64,000 nucleotides of DNA from NCBI GenBank assembly GCA_958296045.1, contig CATQHT010000003.1:507246-571245 (forward strand). Direction: 5' to 3'. The notes beneath the pieces are model-generated. The model was not told the DNA's origin and ran no database searches. It saw only the letters and a program-made list of their open reading frames with translations. The first letter of the stretch is position 1; every line of letters begins with the position of its first letter. This document shows, piece by piece, positions 46,112 to 54,059 of this stretch. Position numbers and translations under genes: made by a program. Source of the stretch: Rhodothermales bacterium. GTDB taxonomy: Bacteria; Bacteroidota; Rhodothermia; Rhodothermales; Bin80.

Positions 46112-46975
46112 CTACGCCGGCCTGAGGCGCAGCATGCCAAAACCAAAGCCACAGTGGCGGCCAATTCCCCTCAAGAGCAGCTCGGAAAACCGCCTAGGGC
46201 CAGTGATCTCAATCAACCCCGAAAAGTGCACATCGGGCCGGGTCAGCCACTTAGCAGCAGGTCTCCCACCAGGGGCTCGCGGCGGCCTGCGCAGCAGCCG
46301 GGTGGAACGGAATGACTCCACCCGCACGGATCGTGGAAGCAAATGCACCGCCTGGCGGTGAGACATACCCTTAAATCTATACTGAAGCCACTCCACATAC
46401 GCCTGATCTCTGGATGGCACCGGGTCGCCCCTGTCGCGTGCTCGCACAGCCGCACACTGGTAGGCGTCAACTTCGCCTCCTTTTCTAACGGTCACGGCAT
46501 CGAGATTCGGACCAGCCGACGTGGTCAGCGGACGTGCTAATCTCCGTACTGGACAAGCCCGTAAATCAAATCGCATACGCAGATCTGACGGCCACTCCAA
46601 TGGCAATGGCTTGGATCGCGCACCATCCCAATTCACCAGATCATGGGATTCGTCGAAGCTCAACTGTGCCAAGGCCTTAAGCCTGCCCAGAGACACTCGG
46701 CTATAACCTAAGAGGTACCCCTCTCCTGGCCGCAGAGAATAGCTATAACCTGAACGGCTCCGGCTGCCTTGGCCAAATGCCAAGTAATAGAAGGGCCGAG
46801 GGGCCTGTTCGCCGAACATGGCAGCAAGAACAGCATGAAGTGCATATCCCTCGTCTGCCACGCGCGGTCGCCCGCGCCCATCCCCCGGTGGACTCCGCAG
46901 GAATCTGCGATCCAGTGCCCACTTCGTAAATGCCCGTTGCCGAAGGGGCAGCTGTATAAGGTGTAATTCAGGCAT
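46112..46975 (-). CDS. cas6e: crRNA-processing endoribonuclease Cas6e
   Basis: A 287-residue Cas6e (CasE/Cse3) that cuts the precursor crRNA within each repeat. The catalytic pair corresponds to Y44 and H47 in DEGYALHAVLAAMFGE, spaced as Y23/H26 of the E. coli enzyme. The Gly-rich RNA-binding loop near the end is GIGRHCGFGFGMLRLRP, and VHFSGLIEITGPRRF is typical. The start overlaps the cas5e end by 8 nt. The stop is TAG. Somewhat longer than the E. coli protein (199), through a middle insert. Confidence 0.93.
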   Translation of the reverse strand: MPELHLIQLPLRQRAFTKWALDRRFLRSPPGDGRGRPRVADEGYALHAVLAAMFGEQAPRPFYYLAFGQGSRSRSGYSYSLRPGEGYLLGYSRVSLGRLKALAQLSFDESHDLVNWDGARSKPLPLEWPSDLRMRFDLRACPVRRLARPLTTSAGPNLDAVTVRKGGEVDAYQCAAVRARDRGDPVPSRDQAYVEWLQYRFKGMSHRQAVHLLPRSVRVESFRSTRLLRRPPRAPGGRPAAKWLTRPDVHFSGLIEITGPRRFSELLLRGIGRHCGFGFGMLRLRPA

Positions 46976-47753
46976 CGCTCACTTCTGGTGACGTTCCTTG
47001 AACCGCCAGCCGTGCTCGGGCAACCGCGCGTTCTCCACCATGAACCTGATGCCTCCAGTCACGCTGGTCAGTGACCCTATGCACCCGAATTCCATGTGAA
47101 ACGTCCACGTCCCTCTCACTGGAAATCGGCCATTCTGCTGGCAGTGGCTCTGTCTTATCATTGCCACCAATGGCAGCCCACAATGTGGGGAATTCCTGAG
47201 GAATCGCCATCAACGCTTCCCTCATATCCCCCGCGTACTGTAAAATGCCAACAACCATTCGTGTAGAAGGTAGGCAGGGCTTACGGCCAATGTACAACGG
47301 ACGGTGTGGCGTCGTAAGAGCATCCGCAAGAACGTCGAGCGTAGGCTTCGTGTCGGCAGGCCTAAGCGAGATTGCGGCAACCACCGTGGCATCCGCGCGG
47401 TATCTCCGCAGGCGAATGTGTGTGCCAAAGCGGGCAGACGGTCCACCGGTACGATGCTCAGTCCGGCCCCATGTGGTCCAACCCGGAGAACGAAGATGAG
47501 GCAAACCTAAGTCAACCGTTTGAAAGTCCTCAAGCTCCTCACCCTCAGACACCAACAGACTTGCTATCTGCAACCTACCCTGCAGCGACTGAATCAGGTT
47601 AAAATCGCCAAAACGGTAGCCCAAGGCATTCGCGAATAAACCGGTCACCTGGCTTAAGGTCGGAAATCGCCCGGTGGGCCCATACTGGTCCACCTGCGGG
47701 GTTCCGAAGCTCATAAGAGGAGACTGCAGATGTATGATGAGTGCATTGCGCAT
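46968..47753 (-). CDS. cas5e: Cascade subunit Cas5e
   Basis: About 261 residues. Cas5e (CasD) caps the 5' handle of the crRNA in Cascade. I start at the ATG at 47753 (MRNALIIHLQSPLMSFG), one base after the cas7e stop, because LQSPLMSFG is the family's first strand; an upstream start would run into cas7e. Blocks: GPTGRFPTLSQVTGLFANAL, GWTTWGRTEHRTGG and RPLYIGRKPCLPS. The stop overlaps cas6e. Confidence 0.93.
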   Translation of the reverse strand: MRNALIIHLQSPLMSFGTPQVDQYGPTGRFPTLSQVTGLFANALGYRFGDFNLIQSLQGRLQIASLLVSEGEELEDFQTVDLGLPHLRSPGWTTWGRTEHRTGGPSARFGTHIRLRRYRADATVVAAISLRPADTKPTLDVLADALTTPHRPLYIGRKPCLPSTRMVVGILQYAGDMREALMAIPQEFPTLWAAIGGNDKTEPLPAEWPISSERDVDVSHGIRVHRVTDQRDWRHQVHGGERAVARARLAVQGTSPEVSDA

Positions 47754-47754
47754 C

Positions 47755-48963
47755 CTACACTGAGTCCACTGTAACCTGAGACACTGCGTCACCCGCCCAG
47801 TCTGCCAAACTCGAGAGTGTCACTGACTCACCTGCGGATTCGGGAATGGGTTCAATCATGGAGGCGACACGACGCTCCTCAAAGCGGCCATACATCTGGT
47901 CATACCTGGTCAAATAACTCCCAATAGCTGCCACGGCTTCCGCCTGGACAGAAACCTTTCGCACCGGCTTCATAAAGGCATTGGCCAGGGTACGTGGCTG
48001 GTGGCTGCCGATTTCTGCAAGCACGAACTCGGCACAGGCATATGGTGCCGTCGCCCCGAGTTTTGCACCTGGCGACACGGTTGCGATCAAGCGTATCAAG
48101 CGACGTACGACCTCAGCGCTAAGTTCCGCATCATTTGAGACGTTGCTGACCAGCTTACGTAGATCCACCACCACATACCCGTAGAATAAGCCGCTCGTCA
48201 ATTCGCTGGTGTTGATGTGGCCTGATCCCAGCTCTCCCCTTTCTGCCAGAATGTCGTCCAATGCCGAAAAGTAGTCCGGTTCTGCGTCTTCAGCATGAAC
48301 AGTGAAACTGTGGGCAACATGCACGGCGGCATCGCAGCGCGCCAGAATATCTGACGTGACCATACGCCCAAACAGGCATGCGTCGAGTCCAGCGTTTGCA
48401 ACCTGCGCCAAGTTGCTGCGTGTCGCCTTCTCCTTGAATTCCTTAGCTACAGCTTTCTTGATGTCGCCTTCACCATCTTTTACCAACCTAGCAGCTAAGC
48501 CTACAATAAAGTCCACCTCTGGCCGCCCAAGTACGATAATCTGATCCGTACTCAGTTCCTTCACGAAAGCCTCACGCGATATGGACTCTTCGCGCTTCTT
48601 ACCCTTGCGCGCCGTCCGAGCTTTCACACTCTCGCCGAGGATACGCGCACGGATTGGGTTGAGCACGGTCAATATCGCCTCGTCTGACAGGCGATGCTCC
48701 TCGCGAAGGCGGTCAGCAATGGTCTCGCTAAATATCCGCCTGGATCTTATCGAGCTCCCCTTGCCGAGGTCACTGAGCGACCACTCCCCCGTCGCCCGCC
48801 GCCAGTGCCGTTTGAGGCACTGAGAAGATACACGGATGCGACTGTGCCCACCGAATGGCAAACGCTTCGCGCGCCCAACGTCATCTCTGTTTAAGAGAGT
48901 CGCCGAATACCCTGTGAGAGTATGCAACTGCAAGAAATTATGAGCCATCTTGTTTGAGGTCAT
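47755..48963 (-). CDS. cas7e: Cascade backbone subunit Cas7e
   Basis: A 402-residue Cas7e (CasC/Cse4), six copies of which coat the crRNA spacer. Blocks: NFLQLHTLTGYSATLLNRDD, KRLPFGGHSRIRVSSQCLKR, DACLFGRMVTSDILARCDAA, HSFTVHAEDAEPDYFSALDD and GHINTSELTSGLFYGYVVVD. The family usually has about 360 residues; this one carries a somewhat longer middle (ESVKARTARKGKKREESISR). The stop TAG is followed one base later by the cas5e start. The real start may be the Met at residue 6. Confidence 0.95.
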   Translation of the reverse strand: MTSNKMAHNFLQLHTLTGYSATLLNRDDVGRAKRLPFGGHSRIRVSSQCLKRHWRRATGEWSLSDLGKGSSIRSRRIFSETIADRLREEHRLSDEAILTVLNPIRARILGESVKARTARKGKKREESISREAFVKELSTDQIIVLGRPEVDFIVGLAARLVKDGEGDIKKAVAKEFKEKATRSNLAQVANAGLDACLFGRMVTSDILARCDAAVHVAHSFTVHAEDAEPDYFSALDDILAERGELGSGHINTSELTSGLFYGYVVVDLRKLVSNVSNDAELSAEVVRRLIRLIATVSPGAKLGATAPYACAEFVLAEIGSHQPRTLANAFMKPVRKVSVQAEAVAAIGSYLTRYDQMYGRFEERRVASMIEPIPESAGESVTLSSLADWAGDAVSQVTVDSV

Positions 48964-48987
48964 GTTACGTGTTAAAGTGTATCCGCT

Positions 48988-49560
48988 TCAGGATCTCTGG
49001 GCTTCGGCACTGAAGAAGTCACGTGAAAGCTGATGGATGCTGGACTTCCTATACACTCCCGGCAAACGAGTGCTACCTAGCACAAGCGACGCTGGATACC
49101 TCCAGTCAGCTCGGAGCACCCCCTTGCCCGCCAACCACGCAGCTGCAACCCTGAGTTCGCGCCTCAGCGACGATCCCTCGGCACGCACCAGCCGCACAAA
49201 GCGCGCCTCGGAATATCCCGATTCGCCAAGTGCCTTCCCGAATCGTACCTCAAATGAATGAGGATTTGGCGTCATCTCAACCATCGCGCGAATCACGGTC
49301 GCCCATGCCATATCCACGTCGGAGCTTGGATACCCATTCGGAGCTCTCCAGCTTTGAGGAATCACGCTGTCGTTGAGATATAGCCTCCAGAAGGCCGGAG
49401 GCAGCTGGTCATCAGCAATGCGACGCAATTCCGCGAGCATGCCAGTTCCGATTCGGCTGGCGCTCATCCGTTTCGACAACCCCGCCAGCACATGACCCAG
49501 CGTGGCCTCCGCTACAGGGGCCTCAGACAAAATGGATACGGATTGTACAGATTCAGTCAT
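48988..49560 (-). CDS. cse2: Cascade small subunit Cse2 (Cas11e)
   Basis: A helical protein of about 190 residues. Two copies of Cse2 hold the target strand and crRNA in Cascade. I start at ATG 49560 (MTESVQSVSILSEAPVAEAT), which overlaps the cse1 stop by ATGA. Blocks matching the family: PPAFWRLYLNDSVIPQSWRA, VIRAMVEMTPNPHSFEVRFG, GKALGESGYSEARFVRLVRA and DFFSAEAQRS near the end. The cas7e gene follows after 24 bp. Slightly larger than E. coli CasB (160). Confidence 0.9.
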   Translation of the reverse strand: MTESVQSVSILSEAPVAEATLGHVLAGLSKRMSASRIGTGMLAELRRIADDQLPPAFWRLYLNDSVIPQSWRAPNGYPSSDVDMAWATVIRAMVEMTPNPHSFEVRFGKALGESGYSEARFVRLVRAEGSSLRRELRVAAAWLAGKGVLRADWRYPASLVLGSTRLPGVYRKSSIHQLSRDFFSAEAQRS

Positions 49561-51116
49561 TCGGCAGATGGGTTGGGAATTGCTGCGGCAAATGCTTCCG
49601 GCACGCACTTTCGGAGTCCACCGAACAGCACTGCCTGCGCCTTCGCGCGCGCCTTTTCACGACGAGCACTAGGCGGGGAATACCGGTCCCATGCGCGTGT
49701 CGCATACTTGATCGCCTCATCTTTCAGAAACCGCTGCCACTGTTCGTCCACAACGTCGAAACCTCGTTGCGGAGCAGTGAACAGGAGATCAAAAAAACTT
49801 CCGTCGATAGCGCGGTCGAAACTCGCAACCACAGGCCGCGCTTCAGCCCCCTTCCAGTTAGGGTGTTCGGGACCATGGAGGTAAACCAAGATCGCCTGCC
49901 GCAGCACCTTGCGAGCTAGTGATGCCTTACCCACCATTTCCTCAGAAAGCTTTGCAAGCGAGGTGTAACCCTCGTCTGCGTCATCTCCGAAGCGAATCCT
50001 TTTGGAATGCGCCAGCGGAACGATGCGCTCTTGCAGCCCTTGTGTCTTTCCTTGCTCACGCGCGAGCACAAGCAGATGAATTTCAGTATCGGACTCTCCT
50101 TCGTCCTCAATCGCCGCGAGAGCAAGCGGTCTGTCGATAGCCTTGTCGAACAAGATGCGGTGCACCAACCGGTAGTCAAATCCCCTTCCACTCACAGTCA
50201 GCGCCTTGACCCCCTTCTTGTCATGAATAACCGGGACCCAAGGATCCCCGAGATGTCCCTTAAGATCCTTTGCATTGATGCGTGCTCGCTTCGACCCAGT
50301 ACCCAATGCGCTGATATCTCCATCTGGACCTATAACCAAGCGCAGCCGTCGGCAAACTTCGATGAAGTAGGGATCGAGCGTATCGACTTCGATTTGGGCA
50401 TCTGTGTCCCAGCTTCGTAGCCATGTGAGAGCCAACCCGCCCGTGGCGCGGTACATGTCATCACTGACACGATTGAGCACTCGCCTGCGCTGAATCACCA
50501 GCATGCGGATTGCGCGCATCACACGCAGGCCCCATCGCCCACTCGGGCGGCGATCTACGAGCACCCGACTTGAAGTGCCCCCATTCATGCGGGCAATACC
50601 ATAGTTGTTTCTGCCGGAATACCCATGGCTGGTCTGTGCTGCCACGAGTGCAAACAACCAAGCGTGCACTGCGCTAGCAGCAACCGGTCCACTCTTACGG
50701 TCATGATTTTTTGATGTGACTAAAATGTCAAGCTCGCTTGGCGACACCGCTTGTGTCTTGTACTCGCCGACGCGCGCAGTAGGCATCTGCATGAAGGCGG
50801 GCTTGGAGGCGTCAGCCACCACCAGGCTCCACGCGGTATCGCTACACCCAGGCGTTAATGCGGACAGCAAAGAATGCCACTCTGAAGGAGATTTTGGCGT
50901 TTCTCCGCTCTGGGCACGATGCGCCGCGATAGCGCCGAGTTGCGCTAGAAACTGGTACCACGCTTGTGACTGGTGGCGGGCAAGGCCAGGAAAAGACTCA
51001 ATCTCGTCCAAGGCAAGGTAGCTGTATAGCCGGGGCAGCGTCACAGTGTCCAGAACCAGCCCTCCCCGGCCACCAAGTGATACTGGAATTGTTCGATCCG
51101 TCAGAAGGTCGAGCAT
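49557..51116 (-). CDS. cas8e: Cascade large subunit Cas8e (Cse1)
   Basis: A 519-residue Cse1/CasA, which recognises the PAM and recruits Cas3. N-terminal MLDLLTDRTIPVSLGGRGGL, then LYSYLALDEIESFPGLARHQ and WYQFLAQLGAIAAH are typical of this family (E. coli CasA 502). RNNYGIARMNGGTSSRVLVD matches the conserved NYG region near the L1 loop that reads the PAM. First gene of the minus-strand cas operon; its promoter must lie in 51117-51428, opposite that of cas3. Confidence 0.93.
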   Translation of the reverse strand: MLDLLTDRTIPVSLGGRGGLVLDTVTLPRLYSYLALDEIESFPGLARHQSQAWYQFLAQLGAIAAHRAQSGETPKSPSEWHSLLSALTPGCSDTAWSLVVADASKPAFMQMPTARVGEYKTQAVSPSELDILVTSKNHDRKSGPVAASAVHAWLFALVAAQTSHGYSGRNNYGIARMNGGTSSRVLVDRRPSGRWGLRVMRAIRMLVIQRRRVLNRVSDDMYRATGGLALTWLRSWDTDAQIEVDTLDPYFIEVCRRLRLVIGPDGDISALGTGSKRARINAKDLKGHLGDPWVPVIHDKKGVKALTVSGRGFDYRLVHRILFDKAIDRPLALAAIEDEGESDTEIHLLVLAREQGKTQGLQERIVPLAHSKRIRFGDDADEGYTSLAKLSEEMVGKASLARKVLRQAILVYLHGPEHPNWKGAEARPVVASFDRAIDGSFFDLLFTAPQRGFDVVDEQWQRFLKDEAIKYATRAWDRYSPPSARREKARAKAQAVLFGGLRKCVPEAFAAAIPNPSAE

Positions 51117-51428
51117 CTCGTGGAGATCATTGGATCAGTAACCGGAGCAGCTACAATTGTCAAAATAGCACCAGTACCGCGGACGGTGGTAGAATTTCCA
51201 GCGAATTGTACTATTCTGATTGGCTACTGCTATACTTTGGAACGCCATTGTGGCTTAGGATAACTGGTCAACTGCCGCGGCACATTACCTTTGGAGGACC
51301 AGCGGCGATCGCCCGACACAGATTCTGACATGAGCGTCCTCCGCACCGATACTTGAGTGAGGCGAATAGCCCGCCGTTTGATGCACTCTGCATATGCCGA
51401 TACACGCACTCCTATACATCGTGAGACT
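51117..51428. promoter_or_regulatory. divergent control region between cas8e and cas3
   Basis: About 310 bp between divergent cas8e and cas3, the obvious place for control of both Cascade and Cas3. The central part (about 51140-51245) is clearly AT-richer than its surroundings. I do not see a strong operator palindrome. A GTG-initiated frame could extend cas3 upstream to 51357, but that stretch does not look like Cas3. Confidence 0.45.
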
Positions 51429-54029
51429 ATGAAGCAGACGATCGACACCGCGCAGCGTCCACGGGCTTGGGCTAAGTCTAAGGATGGCAAACCATCACTT
51501 AGCCTCGTGGATCACTCCATCGATGTGGCCTCTATAGCAGAAGTGCTCTTGCAGGTCCCTACAATTTTTTCCCGGCTCAAGGTGCTTGCAGGTCAAGAGT
51601 TGAATAATTGCCATAGCGCTCGCCTGGCCTTCTTGATCGGACTTCATGATGCCGGCAAAGCTTGCCACGGCTTCCAGGCGCGGCTGATAGGGTCAAAGCC
51701 TGATTGCGGTCACATCGGACCCATCTGGCCGATCGTGAGTGGGAAGGTGATGCCGAAGGTACAACGCAGGGTCGCCGCAGGTGTGCGTCGAGCTCTAGGA
51801 CATTCAGCGTGGCGAACTTGGGTGGCAGATCACCGACCACTATGGGACGCCATACTAGCACACCACGGCAGTCTGCCTGGAATCTTATCGGCACGAGTGG
51901 ATGCGCAACAATGGCTCCCCAAGAACAGCTACGACCCCATAGCCGAAATCGCCTCCGTGACTGCGGCCATGAGAGCCATGTTCCCGGACAGCTACAGTGG
52001 GGACCCCGATGCCAGCCTTCCACACTCCCCCCGCTTCCTGCACGCATTTGCTGGTCTGGTCACACTCGCTGACTGGCTTGGCTCTGATGAGAGTGAGTTT
52101 CCAGCGCCAGGGAACAACACACCGACCGGCCATGCTCGAATTTCGTGGGCCCGCAGGCAAGCCGCAGACCTGGTCCGTCGTAGGTGGCTTGACCCCACAA
52201 GAGGGAGGCTTGCAGCCCAATCAGTCGACGTGAGTTTTGGGCAACTGTTTCCTCAATGGAAAGAACCGCGCCCGTCCCAGGAAGCAATGCTATCCATGGA
52301 TCTGCCGAATCCAGGGCAGATCACCATCCTCGAAGCTGAAACTGGCTCAGGTAAGACTGAAGCTGCCCTAATCCTATTCTTGCGCCTGTTTCAGGCTGGG
52401 GTGGTCGACGGTCTCTACTTTGCACTTCCGACACGCGCTGCCGCAGTCCAGATCCACCGCAGGCTACAAGAGCAGCTTAAGGTATGGCTCGGCGACGCAT
52501 CGCCCCCAGTTGGGTTGGCCGTCCCCGGCTACATCCGCGTTGATACGGATAAAGGCCAACGTATGCCTGCATCATTTGACGTGCAGTGGCCCGACGAAGC
52601 CGATAAAGACCGCGGCTGGGCGGTCGAACAGGCGAATCGGTACCTGGCTGGAGCAGTAATGGTGGGTACGGTGGATCAGGTTCTTATGGGTGGGCTACGA
52701 GTACGCCATGCGTCATTAAGGTCTGGTCTGATGCTGCGCCTGCTGTTGTGTATCGACGAGGTCCATGCCTCAGACACGTACATGATTACGCTGATGCGAA
52801 ACGTGCTTGACCAACACATGAGTGCCAGCGGAGTCGCGCTGCTGATGTCCGCCACGCTGGGATCCCAGGCACGCGCACGCTTGCTGACAAAAGGGCGCGT
52901 AGAAAAACGAGAATTACCTACCCGTGCCGATGCAGCGTCTATTGGCTATCCAGCTGTCAGCCGCACCGGCAAACCCATGCTTCTGTTGCGGACTGGTGAG
53001 TTGGACAAGCGGGTCAACATCGACCTTGTGGGTCTGGAGCTGGAGTCCCTCTGGACTCGGATAAAGGCAGCAACCGTTGCAGGGGCCGCGGTACTGTTTA
53101 TTCGCAACACGGTCGACGGCGCGCGAACAGCGGTGAAATGCCTAGAAGACATAGGAGTCCGTGTATTCACGTGCAAAGGTGTGGCCGCTCCCCATCACGG
53201 GCGATTCGCGCCGTCTGACAGGGTTTTGCTTGACGAAGCCTTGATAAGCGCATTCAATAGCAGTTGTAATGACGGATTCGTAGCCGTCACCACTCAGACA
53301 GCGGAACAATCACTGGACATTTGTGCAGACTGGCTTATCACAGATCTCAGTCCCGGAGACGTGCTGCTACAGCGAATTGGCCGCCTACACCGCCACGATC
53401 GCTCCCGACCTGCCGGATTTGACAAACCTGTTGTTACGATCCTGAGCCCGACACCGGGGGAATTGGCGCAGCGCTTGGATCCTGACTACGGAACACCTCG
53501 CGGACAGAGCCTATTGGGGCTTGGGCGTGTGTACCAGAACATCTTGGGCGCCTTAGCAGCGCACACCTGGTTACAGGGGCGGCAACAGTTCACCATCCCG
53601 AGAGACAATCGTGCACTTGTGGAGGCATCCACGCACTCTAGTTCTCTGCAGGAATTGGCCATTGACCTTGGCGGGGTTTGGCCGATCCATCTGGCTGCAG
53701 TGACAGGCAGCAGGTTAGCCGAAGGCCAAGCTGCAAAGACGGTTGCCATACGCTGGGAGGAGCCACTTGCTGAGAATCAGCCAATTCCTGACATCGCCGC
53801 CATAACACGGCTTGGCCTTAATGATCATCGCGTGAAACTGTCAAAACCCCTGGATGGCCCCTTCGGGAGCCAGGTACGGTCCTTTGTGATACCCGGCTGG
53901 ATGGCGCCAGCCAACATGGCGGACCTGGCTGACAATGCGCCGGGCATAGTGCGCGCAGACGGCCATACACTGAAGTTTCGGCTTGGGAACAAAGAGTTCA
54001 CCTATGACCGCTTCGGGCTGAAGGCATGA
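51429..54029 (+). CDS. cas3: CRISPR-associated helicase-nuclease Cas3 (HD-helicase)
   Basis: 866 residues from the ATG at 51429 (MKQTIDTAQRPRAWAKSKDG). The HD nuclease has H29, H73-D74 (LIGLHDAGKACHGFQARL), the HH at 145-146 (LAHHGSLPG) and D215 (TLADWLGSD). The SF2 helicase has Walker A LEAETGSGKTEAALIL (about 301), DEVH at 443-446, LLMSATLG and motif VI LLQRIGRLHRHDRSRP. It degrades DNA marked by Cascade. It is divergent from the Cascade operon, and convergent with the cytochrome gene 31 bp downstream. All catalytic residues are present, so interference should be possible. Confidence 0.96.
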   Translation: MKQTIDTAQRPRAWAKSKDGKPSLSLVDHSIDVASIAEVLLQVPTIFSRLKVLAGQELNNCHSARLAFLIGLHDAGKACHGFQARLIGSKPDCGHIGPIWPIVSGKVMPKVQRRVAAGVRRALGHSAWRTWVADHRPLWDAILAHHGSLPGILSARVDAQQWLPKNSYDPIAEIASVTAAMRAMFPDSYSGDPDASLPHSPRFLHAFAGLVTLADWLGSDESEFPAPGNNTPTGHARISWARRQAADLVRRRWLDPTRGRLAAQSVDVSFGQLFPQWKEPRPSQEAMLSMDLPNPGQITILEAETGSGKTEAALILFLRLFQAGVVDGLYFALPTRAAAVQIHRRLQEQLKVWLGDASPPVGLAVPGYIRVDTDKGQRMPASFDVQWPDEADKDRGWAVEQANRYLAGAVMVGTVDQVLMGGLRVRHASLRSGLMLRLLLCIDEVHASDTYMITLMRNVLDQHMSASGVALLMSATLGSQARARLLTKGRVEKRELPTRADAASIGYPAVSRTGKPMLLLRTGELDKRVNIDLVGLELESLWTRIKAATVAGAAVLFIRNTVDGARTAVKCLEDIGVRVFTCKGVAAPHHGRFAPSDRVLLDEALISAFNSSCNDGFVAVTTQTAEQSLDICADWLITDLSPGDVLLQRIGRLHRHDRSRPAGFDKPVVTILSPTPGELAQRLDPDYGTPRGQSLLGLGRVYQNILGALAAHTWLQGRQQFTIPRDNRALVEASTHSSSLQELAIDLGGVWPIHLAAVTGSRLAEGQAAKTVAIRWEEPLAENQPIPDIAAITRLGLNDHRVKLSKPLDGPFGSQVRSFVIPGWMAPANMADLADNAPGIVRADGHTLKFRLGNKEFTYDRFGLKA

Positions 54030-54059
54030 CACTGCTGCCCGCGGACACCCACCAGAGCA

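Noticed and set aside
51357-51428. Upstream GTG extension of cas3
   Set aside because: The 24 added residues do not resemble Cas3, whereas the ATG at 51429 gives a normal distance to the HD motif.
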